DNA of 64,000 nucleotides from Dolichospermum sp. LEGE 00240 (GTDB taxonomy: Bacteria; Cyanobacteriota; Cyanobacteriia; Cyanobacteriales; Nostocaceae). The translations under genes were made by a program, and so were the position numbers. This document shows positions 45,654-55,036 of the stretch, in pieces (position 1 is the first letter of the stretch; every line of letters starts with the position of its first letter). The notes beneath the pieces were generated by a model. The model was not told the DNA's origin. It worked only from the letters and a program-made list of their open reading frames with translations, and ran no database searches. The stretch spans positions 1 through 64,000 of the forward strand of contig NZ_JADEVZ010000022.1 in NCBI RefSeq assembly GCF_015207875.1. The letters are read 5' to 3'.

Positions 45654-47036
45654 TTAAACTTTCACTGGCTCTAAATTTGCAGATTTTGGTTGACGAATAT
45701 TCTGAATCTCTAAATTTATTGGACGATTTGGACCTGTGACTAAACCGCGTCTTTGTGGTTTAATTTCGTGAGTATCAATTAATTTCATTGACCATGTTTT
45801 CATGACTTTAGCTAATATTAATTTCATTTCCATTTGGGCAAACGCTAAACCTATACAACGTCTTGCACCACCACCAAAAGGTAGAAATTCATAAGGAGAA
45901 AATTGTTTTTCTAAAAAGCGTTCTGGGTGAAATTTCTCATGTTCAGGATAAATATCTTCGCGGTGATGAGTTAAATAAATTGAACCTATGACAACTGTAC
46001 CTGGTTCAAGTTGATAACCACAGAGAGAAATAGGGGTTTTAACCATTCTAGGAAAAGTTAACATTCCTACGGGATAAATCCTTAATGTTTCATTACAAAC
46101 TGCAGTTAAATATGGCAATTTAAAGACAGTATTAGAATCATAATCTTCTCCTAAACTATCTAATTCTGCTAATAACTTTTCTCTAACTTCTGGGAGCTTA
46201 TGAATCCAGTAAAAAGCCCAAGAAATAGCTGTAGCTGTAGTTTCATGACCTGCGACTAATAAAGTCATTAATTCATCTCTTAATTCTGCATCAGTCATAG
46301 GTTGATCATTTTCATCTTTAGCAGACATAAGTAAACTAAGAATATCCGTCCGCTGAGGATCAAAATTCTCTCTTCTTTCTTGAATTTCCTGATAAATGAG
46401 TTGGTCAGCTTGTTCCTGTTTCTTCATTTGTCGTTTCCAAATTTCTGAAATCCCCAACATCTCTTTAAATTTAGGAAAATAGATAAAAATCACCCTCCAA
46501 GGAGTGCTACCCTGTTCTAAAATTTCACAAAGTAAATGTTTAAGTTTTGCTGCTCGTTCTCCTTCGTAGATACCGAAAACAGCTTCCATCATTACCTGAA
46601 GAGTGATATCTTGGGTAATGTTCCTAATATTAAAAAATTGATTTTTTTGTTGTTGATTAAAAACTTTTGTGGTGACATTCTCAATTAATTCTGAATAAGT
46701 TCGCATTCTTTCCCCGTGAAAAGGGGGCATAATTAATTGACGTTGACGTTGATGCTCTTTACCACTTAGACTAATGACAGAATTTTTGCCCAGTAAATAT
46801 TCAAAAATACTATTTAAATCTCCTGGTGCTTCCAATTCTTTTTGATCATTACTGAGTATTTGCTGAATAGCTTCAGGAGAATGAACAAATAACAGTGGTG
46901 GTAAATTACCCCGTAATTTTAGAGCAAAAACATCTCCATAATTTTTAGCACATTCCACCATATAAGGCATAGGTCTGAATATCCAGTTTAAAACTTGAAT
47001 AGTAGATGATGCTTTGGGTCCTGGTATTATTTGCAT
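45654..47036 (-). CDS. Cytochrome P450 (CYP110-like)
   Basis: A 460-residue P450 without a membrane anchor. I-helix AGHETTATA (262-270), ExxR ETLR (316-319), PERF motif HPERFLEKQF, and heme-ligand loop FGGGARRCIG with Cys394. The closest family I know is CYP110, frequent in heterocystous cyanobacteria. A redox partner is not adjacent. It precedes crtO by about 160 bp in the same direction, but a hairpin separates them. Confidence 0.9.
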   Translation of the reverse strand: MQIIPGPKASSTIQVLNWIFRPMPYMVECAKNYGDVFALKLRGNLPPLLFVHSPEAIQQILSNDQKELEAPGDLNSIFEYLLGKNSVISLSGKEHQRQRQLIMPPFHGERMRTYSELIENVTTKVFNQQQKNQFFNIRNITQDITLQVMMEAVFGIYEGERAAKLKHLLCEILEQGSTPWRVIFIYFPKFKEMLGISEIWKRQMKKQEQADQLIYQEIQERRENFDPQRTDILSLLMSAKDENDQPMTDAELRDELMTLLVAGHETTATAISWAFYWIHKLPEVREKLLAELDSLGEDYDSNTVFKLPYLTAVCNETLRIYPVGMLTFPRMVKTPISLCGYQLEPGTVVIGSIYLTHHREDIYPEHEKFHPERFLEKQFSPYEFLPFGGGARRCIGLAFAQMEMKLILAKVMKTWSMKLIDTHEIKPQRRGLVTGPNRPINLEIQNIRQPKSANLEPVKV

Positions 47037-47535
47037 AATTTTCTCCCGTTTTGATTACACAATTAATTATAGAATAACTCAACTTCAACTATAAACCCTT
47101 TTGGGGTCAGGGGAACTTGGCAAGAGGCAAAACCTAAAAAATCATCAACTTATTCTCAACTTCCAGTTGATCAAAAACTGGGTGATGACGACCTTTAAGT
47201 ACCATTTTAATAGGCGGTTAATTCTTTAGTATCATAAGTGATAATTCTTCAGAATCCGTCAAAATTGCTGACGATAACCATCTTCTTCCCTTCTTCCTTC
47301 GTGTACTTCGTCCCTTCGTGGTTCATTTAACTTGACTTAAAAATAATACCCCTCCCCGCTCTTCGAGAAGGGAATAAGAGGTTTTTTTATGTGTTGCTGT
47401 ACGCAGTTCATGATGGCTACTTATGGTGATGTTGCAAAAATACAATTAACTATTAGATCCTCAAAGATGTAAGATTTTGGTTACATTGAACCAGAAACTC
47501 AAGTTTTTTCCGATTTTATTAAGGTACTTATTAGC
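47037..47535. other. Intergenic region between divergent P450 and transketolase-like genes
   Basis: About 500 bases with no gene. A CTTCCCTTCTTCCTTCGTGT repeat lies near 47285. Both promoters must be here; no clear motifs. Confidence 0.6.
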
Positions 47536-49749
47536 ATGACAGTAATTACGACAAAGGCAGCTTCCGCAGTTCCAAATTTTTGTGAAGGGATACAATATTT
47601 TGGGGAAGCATTGCCAGATTTTGAAACTTATGGGGCAACTCCCGTGATAGAATCGGGCAGGAATGCGATCGCCTCCCCCACAGATGCAAATGCAGTATAT
47701 CAAACCCTACTCGCCGCTGATGCCCTGCGCTACCTAACCCTCCAAGTCACAGGTAGTAAGGCTTCTGGACATCCCGGCGGTTTTGCCAGCCAAGCGGAAG
47801 CTTATGCAGCTTTGGTCATGCTGGGACATAAAAACATTATCACGGAAGTGGGACATCACGCCCCCGGTTTCTATAGTGCCATGTTCCTAGACCGGTCTTT
47901 GGAAGACATGGGCATTTCTACAGTACAACAATTGCGCGATCGCTTTCGAGAAAAGCATGGATTATTAGGACACCTATCCGGCTACATTCCCGGTATTCTC
48001 GCACCGGCAGGACCCCTGGGACAAGGACAACATTTTGCCATGTCTGCTGCCCTCTTGCACCGTGATAAACTCTTCCCCTTCACTGTGGGAGACGGGGGAC
48101 TGGGTGAACCCTATATCATGAGTTCAATGGCACATTTCAACACCGCTTACCCCACCGTTACCAACTTCTTACCCGTGTTGGTGTGGAACGGTTACAGCCA
48201 AGAACACCACAGCATGGTATCCTTGAAAACCAACGCAGAGATGATCGCCTATTGGCAAGGTAACGGTTTTGCCGAAGTTGTATTAGTCAATGCTAAAGAT
48301 TTTGACGACCAAAATCAAGCCGGTGAATATGTTGATAGTACCGCATTTTCTTTTGAAAAACGCCTAGAATTTACCAAAGCCGTATTAGTAGGCATGGATA
48401 AAGCCGCCCGTTCAGCACTTGGCGGTAAATTGACCGTATTTATTATCAAACAACTCAAAGGGGCAGGGGTTCACGCCTTGGGTGCAAAATCACACAACCT
48501 CTATCCTAAAGATACATTAGACGCGCCCCATATTGTCACCGCATTACAAAAACGGGCATTATCAGCCGCAGCATGGCAAATTGTGCGGACAAATGCGGAA
48601 CGGGCTGGAGGTGGTCCGGCTGCGAAAACTGTGGTGACAGAATTTGAATTACCCTTAGCAGATTTAGGGGAATTACCATTAGAAGAATATAAGGTTGGGG
48701 CAGTTCCCCAAGTGGCGACAACGGCAATGGGAAGGTTAGTGGGAATAGTAGGAAATAAGGATAAAAATTTCCTCGTGACTAATGCTGACGGTAACGAAGC
48801 ATCAGGAATTGCTAACATTAACCAAGCTTTAAAAATCAATCACCCCACCACTGATGATTTATATAATCAAGCCCCAGGAGGTCAAGTTTACGAACCTTTG
48901 AGCGAAGATGCTTGTGCCGGATTAGCGGCTGGTTTATCCTTGATGGGGGCGAGAACTTTGTGGTGTTCCTATGAATCTTTTGCCATCAATGGTTTACCAA
49001 TTTGGCAAACTGTCACCCAAGCAATGGCAGAATTACGCCGGCAAACTCCCTCGACAATTACATTATTTACAGCCGGGGCTTTAGAACAAGGACGCAACGG
49101 TTGGACTCACCAAAGACCAGAAATAGAAGCTTATTTTGCTTCTTTGATGAGAACCGGAAATGTCTTCCCATTATTTCCCCCAGATGCTAACAGTATTCAA
49201 GTCTGTTATGACTGGGCTTTGCAAACAAAAAATAAGGGCATTGTCATTACTGCTAGTAAGTCTCCTTTGCCAATTCGTAGCACCTTTGCCCAAACTGAAA
49301 AAGGCTTAATTGATGGTGCGGTGTTATTACATGAAGTGGCTGGTGGGAAGACTGTTGTACTTGCTGTAATTGGCGATTTGACTTTAATTCCTGTGTTTGA
49401 AGCGGCGGCTTTTTTAGAAACTGAAGGTATTGGGGTGAAGATTGTTTCTATTATCAATCCTCGTCGTTTATATCGTCCTCATGATACTGCTTGGGATACT
49501 TGTTCTGAACCTGATAACGGTTTTTTAAGTGATGCCGATTTTGAGCAATTGTTTGGTGGAGATGCCTTAATTGGTGTGACAGGTGGTGCTGCGGCGATGT
49601 TAGAACCAATCATGTTACGCAGTAATTCTAAACGTGATTCTTTTGCCTGGAAGCGTGGGGAAACTACTGCAAGTGCGGGTGAGTTGATGGCTTTTAATGG
49701 CTTGACTGCGGAAGCGTTGACTAAGCGGGCTATTGAGTTGGTGCATTAA
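47536..49749 (+). CDS. Transketolase/phosphoketolase-family TPP enzyme
   Basis: 737 residues. Regions expected for a TPP enzyme: TGSKASGHPGGFASQAEAYAAL (72-93), GYIPGILAPAGPLGQGQHFAMSAALLHRDK (149-178), GDGGLGEP at 185-192 (TPP/Mg loop), LVWNGY, and the pyrimidine domain ARTLWCSYESFAING. It resembles the second, short cyanobacterial 'phosphoketolase' type (Synechocystis sll0529-like) better than canonical phosphoketolase, because the typical GPGHG and GEGGELG signatures are absent. Substrate and activity are therefore open. A 111-bp copy of its 3' part lies at 59687. Confidence 0.75.
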   Translation: MTVITTKAASAVPNFCEGIQYFGEALPDFETYGATPVIESGRNAIASPTDANAVYQTLLAADALRYLTLQVTGSKASGHPGGFASQAEAYAALVMLGHKNIITEVGHHAPGFYSAMFLDRSLEDMGISTVQQLRDRFREKHGLLGHLSGYIPGILAPAGPLGQGQHFAMSAALLHRDKLFPFTVGDGGLGEPYIMSSMAHFNTAYPTVTNFLPVLVWNGYSQEHHSMVSLKTNAEMIAYWQGNGFAEVVLVNAKDFDDQNQAGEYVDSTAFSFEKRLEFTKAVLVGMDKAARSALGGKLTVFIIKQLKGAGVHALGAKSHNLYPKDTLDAPHIVTALQKRALSAAAWQIVRTNAERAGGGPAAKTVVTEFELPLADLGELPLEEYKVGAVPQVATTAMGRLVGIVGNKDKNFLVTNADGNEASGIANINQALKINHPTTDDLYNQAPGGQVYEPLSEDACAGLAAGLSLMGARTLWCSYESFAINGLPIWQTVTQAMAELRRQTPSTITLFTAGALEQGRNGWTHQRPEIEAYFASLMRTGNVFPLFPPDANSIQVCYDWALQTKNKGIVITASKSPLPIRSTFAQTEKGLIDGAVLLHEVAGGKTVVLAVIGDLTLIPVFEAAAFLETEGIGVKIVSIINPRRLYRPHDTAWDTCSEPDNGFLSDADFEQLFGGDALIGVTGGAAAMLEPIMLRSNSKRDSFAWKRGETTASAGELMAFNGLTAEALTKRAIELVH

Positions 49750-49836
49750 TTAGAACGCAGATGTACGCAGATTAACGCGGATGATTTGGCGTTGGGTTGC
49801 GTACATTTGCTGATTTTTTTATTGGAGGGAACGCAG

Positions 49837-50226
49837 ATGAACGCAGATGAACGCAGATTGGATTTGAATGGGGTTACGGAAAAGATTATTGGGTGTGCTT
49901 TTAAGGTGGGTAATACTTTGGGGGTTGGTTTTTTGGAGCAGGTTTATGAAAATGCTCTGGTGCATGAGTTACGAAAAACTGGTTTGTTGGTTGAGCAGCA
50001 AAAAATGCTGGAAGTTTGGTATGACGGTATAGTTGTGGGTAATTATAGGGCTGATTTGTTGGTAGAAAATACTATTATTGTAGAGTTAAAGGCAGTAACA
50101 ACACTGGATAGTAAGCATTTTTCCCAATGTATGAATTATCTGAAAACAACTGGACTTACTCTATGTCTATTAATTAATTTTGGTAATCCCAAAGTAGAGA
50201 TAAGGCGTGTTGTCCGTAATTTCTAA
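49837..50226 (+). CDS. GxxExxY family protein
   Basis: About 129 residues with the motif GVGFLEQVYENALVHELR (GxxExxY) and a nuclease-like RADLLVENTIIVELKAV core (D...ExK). The family is common in cyanobacteria next to repeat DNA, and its function is unknown. The start lies in an ACGCAGATGAACGCAGATGA repeat, so ATG 49837 is only the best guess. Confidence 0.8.
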   Translation: MNADERRLDLNGVTEKIIGCAFKVGNTLGVGFLEQVYENALVHELRKTGLLVEQQKMLEVWYDGIVVGNYRADLLVENTIIVELKAVTTLDSKHFSQCMNYLKTTGLTLCLLINFGNPKVEIRRVVRNF

Positions 50227-50372
50227 ACGCATCTGCGTTTATCCGCGTTCTTTTAATTTAATGTAATATAGAACACAGATGTACGCTGATTAACGCGGAT
50301 TTGTGGTTTTTTCTGCGAAATTCAATTTTGTACATTTGTATAAATAAAAATAATGTTCACGATTACGATTCT

Positions 50373-51221
50373 ATGTATAAGCTAGAAATTAAACTAGACG
50401 GTAAATTTGTCAACAATTTTTCTATTGGTTCTATCTATGATTTGGTCTTTCTTGACTTGGAATTTTGGACAGATTATGTCAAGGGAAAAGCCACAAGAAA
50501 AATATATGGATACACTCTAACTCGTATTCTAAAAACAAGTAAGCAACAATATATAAAAGTTAAATTTTTGGAGTTTGAAACTGAGGAGGAGGAACTTATT
50601 AAGGAGATTATACAAGATATTGATAAATTGAAGGATAAGACCTTTATTGGATTCAATATAATAGGTAGTGATTTGAGAATATTAAGAAGCAGATTAAAAG
50701 CTTTATCTATATACTCACCTTTTAATAAATTAAACATATTTGATTTGGAAAATAATTCAAAACTCAACGAATATAACGGCTTAAATGGTCTATTTGAATA
50801 TCTAGAAATAACGGTAAATAAAAAAATTGATGGAAGTTATTTTCGCAAAAATCCTAAGAAAGTATTCTTACAAAAAAATGGCTCGATAGATATTTTACTA
50901 ACTATGTTTGAATATTGTTTAGAAGATGCTGCTGGGTACTTTTCAATTGTGTCCAATTGGCATAACAAAAATTCCCGAATAACTAAAGATATGATTAAAA
51001 ATGAGTTATTAGGTTACTCAGCACCAGAGGAAAAATTGTCTTTAGAATCAGTACAGTTGGAAGAAGAAATAAAAATAGAATTAAAAGAAATATTAACTGT
51101 AGAAGATACCCAATCTGCTCAAACTCAACTTATTACTACTCTCACAGTAGCAGATTTAGAAACTTTAATCATTAAAACTGTACAGAAAGTTATTCAACAA
51201 GAGTTAAAGAAATTAAAGTAG
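50373..51221 (+). CDS. RNase H-like 3'-5' exonuclease domain protein
   Basis: 282 residues. Three motifs of the DEDD exonuclease fold are visible: LVFLDLEFW (DxE), FIGFNIIGSDLRILRSRL (central Asp) and EYCLEDAAGYFSI (Tyr-x3-Asp). The last 60 residues (TLTVADLETLIIKTVQKVIQQ) are helical and resemble a tail I have seen in other cyanobacterial proteins. Expected to trim single-stranded or structured nucleic acid. No partner is evident. ATG 50373 chosen. Confidence 0.6.
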   Translation: MYKLEIKLDGKFVNNFSIGSIYDLVFLDLEFWTDYVKGKATRKIYGYTLTRILKTSKQQYIKVKFLEFETEEEELIKEIIQDIDKLKDKTFIGFNIIGSDLRILRSRLKALSIYSPFNKLNIFDLENNSKLNEYNGLNGLFEYLEITVNKKIDGSYFRKNPKKVFLQKNGSIDILLTMFEYCLEDAAGYFSIVSNWHNKNSRITKDMIKNELLGYSAPEEKLSLESVQLEEEIKIELKEILTVEDTQSAQTQLITTLTVADLETLIIKTVQKVIQQELKKLK

Positions 51222-51673
51222 TATCGGTTGGGTTGACGAGATAAAACCCAACAACACCAAACATTATAGTGGTTTCTAATCTAATGAGGTACAAAATTAT
51301 CTGTGTTTATCTGCGTTTATCTGCGTTCAATTCTTACTTCTTGTACCTCATTTGAATGGTAATTGCTATAACAAGGCACTTATTCCAACCCAAAAACCCT
51401 GTATTTGTTTACGTTATCTCACTGAACCATTACTAGGGATGTTTAGGGCGATAGCGAAGCGCTGCTGCAAGCAGTTCGCACCTGAAAAGCTTACCCTGTA
51501 TCTGTTTACATTATCTCACTCAAGCATTATTAGGGATTACTGGTGCGATTGTGTAAATATTTACCTCATCCGAGAATTATCACCCGAACTAAATCAAATC
51601 CTATATTTACAAACTACTAGACTAAAAATATCAAATTAAGCTATACTACTTATAGTATGACTGTGGGTAGGAT
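51222..51673. repeat. Family B repeat units before MazEF cassette
   Basis: A GGTTGGGTTGAC...AAACCCAACA hairpin (51228-51254), then family B units with one 24-bp hairpin insert (51449-51478). Ends with the common terminal sequence ATTTACCTCATCCGAGAATT at about 51560. Short frames here are translated repeats. Confidence 0.75.
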
Positions 51674-51895
51674 ATGGCTAAAATCTCAATTTCATTGCCA
51701 GAGGAACTACTAAATTACATTGACCAAAAAGTTGAAAACCGTAGTGCGTTGATTGAAAATCTCTTGAAACAATGGCAAGAAAAACAACAAGATGAAGCAC
51801 TAGCCGCAGCTTGCGCTTTGGTTGATGAATTAGAATTAGGTTGGGAAAGTGAATGGCAAAACATAGCGATTACCGAATGGGAAGCATCTGGATAG
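51674..51895 (+). CDS. MazE-like antitoxin (RHH)
   Basis: 73 residues: AKISISLPEELLNYIDQKVENRSALIENLLKQW is a ribbon-helix-helix start; the acidic tail WESEWQNIAITEWEASG contacts the toxin. It overlaps the MazF gene by about 20-40 bp depending on the toxin start. Confidence 0.8.
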   Translation: MAKISISLPEELLNYIDQKVENRSALIENLLKQWQEKQQDEALAAACALVDELELGWESEWQNIAITEWEASG

Positions 51896-52224
51896 TAACA
51901 TTTGATCCATCCGTAGGTACAGAAATTCAAAAAACTCGTCCAGCACTGATAATTTCTGGGACTTTGTTTAACAACCAACGCAGCAAAGTCACAGTTTTAC
52001 CTTTTACTTCCGTAAAACCGAATAACCCCCGCATTTCACCTGCGGTAGTTGAAGTACCTACATCAGCGCAAAATGGACTTTCTGTGGATAGTCTTTTAAT
52101 CTGCGTTGAACCCATGACTTTTGACAAAATTCGCTTAACTCAACAATTAGGAGAATTAGAAGCAGAATTACTAGAACAAGCTCAAAATATTTTGCGGAGA
52201 TATCTTAGTTTAAACAGCAATTAA
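51877..52224 (+). CDS. MazF family endoribonuclease toxin
   Basis: 115 residues: GSIWIVTFDPSVGTEIQKTRPALIIS, then VLPFTSVKPNNPRISPAVVEV and LICVEPMTFDKIRLTQQLGELEAELLEQ. Conserved core intact. An ATG at 51853 would add eight residues. A 24-bp piece of this gene (52147-52170) is duplicated at 62058-62081. Confidence 0.85.
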   Translation: MGSIWIVTFDPSVGTEIQKTRPALIISGTLFNNQRSKVTVLPFTSVKPNNPRISPAVVEVPTSAQNGLSVDSLLICVEPMTFDKIRLTQQLGELEAELLEQAQNILRRYLSLNSN

Positions 52225-52390
52225 TCATTTTTGATTGATTCAGTTCATATTATCTCACTTAACCATTACTAGTACACTGCGGCGTAAATAAGCCAACCAT
52301 TCTCAATCACTAAAAAGCCTATGAACTATTATTTTTGACTTTTGACTTTTGACTTTTGACTTCCGCCCTGCGGTGCTAGGGATTACTAGA

Positions 52391-53275
52391 GCGATAGCGA
52401 AGCGCTGCTGCAAGCAGTTCGCACCTGAAAAGCTTACCCTGTATCTGTTTACGTTATCTCATTCAAGTATTACTAGGGATGTTTAGGGCGATAGCGAAGC
52501 GCTGCTGCAAGCAGTTCGCACCTGAAAACCCTACCCTGTATCTGTTTACATTATCTCACTCAACCATTGCTGGGGATTACTGGGGCGATAGCGAAGCGCT
52601 GCTGCAAGCAGTTCGCACCTGAAAAGCTTACCCTGTATCTGTTTACGTTATCTCACTCAAGCATTACTAGAGATTAGTAGAGCGATCCGCAGCCCAAAAA
52701 CCCTAACCTGTATGTGTTTACATTATCTCACTCAACCATTACTAGGGATGTTTAGGGCGATCCGCACCTGAAAAGCTTACCCTGTATCTGTTTACGTTAT
52801 CTCACTCAATCATTACTAGGGATTACTGGGCGATCGCAGTCCGAAAACCTTACCCTGTATCTGTTTACATTATCTCACTCAACCATTACTAGGGATTAGT
52901 AGAGCGATCGCACCTGAAAACCTTACCCTGTATCTGTTTACATTATCTCAGTCAAGCATTACTAGGGATTACTGGGGCGATAGCGAAGCGCTGCTGCAAG
53001 CAGTTCGCACCTGAAAACCTTACCCTGTATCTGTTTACGTTATCTCACTCAACCATTACTAGGGATTAGTGGGGCGATAGCGAAGCGCTGCTGCAAGCAG
53101 TTCGCACCTGAAAACCTTACCCTGTATCTGTTTACATTATCTCACTCAATCATTACTAGGGATTAGTGGGGCGATAGCGAAGCGCTGCTGCAAGCAGTTC
53201 GCACCTGAAAACCTTACCCTGTATCTGTTTACGTTATCTCACTCAAGCGTTACTAGGGATTAGTGGGGCGATCGC
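52391..53275. repeat. Family B tandem array: 73-bp units, 97 bp when the HIP1 site holds a 24-bp insert
   Basis: Ten near-identical units (core ACCTTACCCTGTATCTGTTT, ACRTTATCTCACTCAACCAT, TACTAGGGATTAGTGGGG). Each junction is GCGAT...CGC. Junctions at 52391, 52488, 52585, 52977, 53074 and 53171 hold a constant 24-bp hairpin sequence between GCGAT and CGC, and the spacing after them is exactly 97. Junctions at 52682, 52757, 52830 and 52904 lack it and the spacing is 73-75. The final junction at 53268 is plain GCGATCGC. The flanks (52225-52390, 53276-53396) carry no gene. Confidence 0.92.
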
Positions 53276-53396
53276 ACAAATATTAACCTCACCTAATAAT
53301 TGTCACCCGAACTAAATCAAATCCTAGAATAAATAGCTTACGTGCTGGTAGTATAATATTAAATCGTCAACAAATTAATATACTTGAAATAGAATC

Positions 53397-53936
53397 ATGA
53401 CCACAGATGCAGAATATCAAACAAGAATTACTACTTATAATTGGGATGATTTAGTAAAATTATGGTCAGAAATTAAAACAAAAAAGACCTCTAATTTTTG
53501 GGATGCAGGTAAAGCGTTAGAATATTTGGTATTACGTGCATTTCAACTTGATAGTGCTGATATAGCTTGGACAGAAACCGTTAAAATTCAAGGTAAAATA
53601 GTAGAACAAATTGATGGCGTAGTCTATGCAGATAGCCTAGCTTGTCTGATAGAATGTAAAGATACCAGCGAGGAAGTTAATATTGAACCCATAGCCAAAC
53701 TCAGAAATCAATTATTGCGAAGACCAGCAACAGCTATTGGTAGTGTGTTTAGTCGCAGTGGATTTACAGAAGCTACAGTAACATTAACTGGATTTGTAGC
53801 ACCTCAAACCATTCTATTGTGGGGAGGAGAAGAAATTGAATATTCATTAATAAATAAATCTATACGTAAATTTCTCATCAAAAAATACCGCGTTTGTGTT
53901 CATAAAGGTATCCCAAATTACGACATTATAATCTAA
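53397..53936 (+). CDS. Restriction endonuclease-like protein (PD-(D/E)XK)
   Basis: 179 residues. The catalytic core appears as Glu42 (KALEYLVLRAF), Asp73 (EQIDGVVYADS) and Glu86-x-Lys88 (CLIECKDTSEE), the Mrr-like arrangement. Then RNQLLRRPATAIGSVFSRSGFTEAT, a typical Mrr-type helix-strand. It may cleave modified or foreign DNA. It lies 29 bp before the TOPRIM-like gene. Confidence 0.65.
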   Translation: MTTDAEYQTRITTYNWDDLVKLWSEIKTKKTSNFWDAGKALEYLVLRAFQLDSADIAWTETVKIQGKIVEQIDGVVYADSLACLIECKDTSEEVNIEPIAKLRNQLLRRPATAIGSVFSRSGFTEATVTLTGFVAPQTILLWGGEEIEYSLINKSIRKFLIKKYRVCVHKGIPNYDIII

Positions 53937-53965
53937 TAATTACAGCATTGTAAAGGAGGTTTTTC

Positions 53966-54517
53966 ATGAAACTAGCATACATTCTCACAGAAAGTGATAA
54001 GGACATAGAAATTTTACAGAAATTATTACCAAAAAAATTAACTCAAGATATTCAATTTATAGCTGGTGGAAGTTCTTACCGAGCGCGTTCTTTAGCTACT
54101 TCACTGCTTGCTACTCGAAAAACACCAGTTGCTCTTGTCATAGATGCAGATACAAATAACGAATCGCAAATATTTGAAAAAAAAGATTTAATTAATTATG
54201 TATTAAGTCAAGCATCATCTGGCATTTCTTTTCAAGTTTCTCTAGCAGTTCCCGAAATAGAATCCATATTTTTACAAGATAAATCATTAATTGAAAAAAT
54301 AGCAAACCGTCAATTTAACGATTTAGAATGGCAATTAGCTCAAAGTAAACCTAAAGAATTTCTAGAGACAGTTTTAGATAATAAACAATCTTTCAATGAC
54401 AAAATACTTAGAAATCTAAATGATAATGAAATTAAGATATTGCAACAACATCCATTAATACAAGAAATCAAGGGTTTCTTGTCATCAGTTATTGAGTCTT
54501 CTGTTGCTATTAATTAA
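53966..54517 (+). CDS. TOPRIM-like protein, partner of the nuclease
   Basis: 183 residues. ILTESDKDIEILQKLL contains Glu9, and PVALVIDADTNNES contains Asp60-x-Asp62: the E...DxD order of a TOPRIM/OLD-like metal site. VPEIESIFL follows. I do not know the family precisely; a DUF4435-type or OLD-type nuclease is possible. A strong AAGGAGGT ribosome-binding site lies 7 bp before the start. Confidence 0.5.
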   Translation: MKLAYILTESDKDIEILQKLLPKKLTQDIQFIAGGSSYRARSLATSLLATRKTPVALVIDADTNNESQIFEKKDLINYVLSQASSGISFQVSLAVPEIESIFLQDKSLIEKIANRQFNDLEWQLAQSKPKEFLETVLDNKQSFNDKILRNLNDNEIKILQQHPLIQEIKGFLSSVIESSVAIN

Positions 54518-54693
54518 TCTAACTGGATATAGAATTTCTATTCACCTAATAACGCACTTATTACAACCCGAAAACCCTGTATCTGTTCACATTATCTCAC
54601 TCAACCATGACTAGGGATTACTGGAGCGATAGCGAAGCGCTGCTGCAAGCAGATCATGTAAATATTCACCTCACCTGAGAATTATCACCCAGG

Positions 54694-54748
54694 GCGTAGT
54701 TTATAATAGGATCATACCGAAAAAATTTACTCAATTGAGGAGTTAATC
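54694..54748 (+). promoter_or_regulatory. Shared TA promoter module, copy 1
   Basis: GCGTAGTTTATAATAGGATC then ATACCGAAAAA, with a TATAAT -10 at 54702-54707, and TTGAGGAGTTAATCATG at the gene start. The same module occurs at 55687 and 60283 before other TA genes. Confidence 0.6.
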
Positions 54749-55036
54749 ATGGTAATAAAAATTGCAGAAGTATCTAAAGATATTGACACCTTACCAGAAG
54801 AAGCACAAATCTTACTACTTGATTTTATTCAATTACTCAAAAAACGTTATCCACAACCAGAAAATCATCATATAGAAAATGAGATAAATTTCTCATCTAC
54901 TCAAAAACAAAAACCACATCCACAAGACACATTTATAGAAAAATATGGTGCTTGGGAAGATGAACGCACAGCAGAAGAAATAGTCAAAGAGGTTTATGAT
55001 AGCCGAACTATTTCTAACTACGATATTAGCTTATGA
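54749..55036 (+). CDS. DUF2281 family VapB-like antitoxin
   Basis: 95 residues. The N-terminal 41 residues (AEVSKDIDTLPEEAQILLLD then FIQLLKKRY) are the DUF2281 part and are nearly the same as in the protein at 60338 (four differences). The C-terminal toxin-binding tail (FIEKYGAWEDERTAEEIVKE) is a different type. Overlaps vapC by 4 bp. Confidence 0.85.
   Translation: MVIKIAEVSKDIDTLPEEAQILLLDFIQLLKKRYPQPENHHIENEINFSSTQKQKPHPQDTFIEKYGAWEDERTAEEIVKEVYDSRTISNYDISL

Noticed and set aside
47536-49749. Canonical phosphoketolase (xfp)
   Set aside because: The typical GPGHG and SPETPGSIHEGGELGY-type signatures are absent, so I kept a wider family name.
51352-51639. Short coding frame with CKQFAPEKLTLYLFTLSHSS
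   Set aside because: It is the translation of family B repeat units and recurs wherever the repeat occurs (also 60934-61176 and 61862-62044).
52391-53275. CRISPR array
   Set aside because: The units are regularly spaced, but the whole 73-bp unit is conserved and there are no unique spacers; no cas genes are near.
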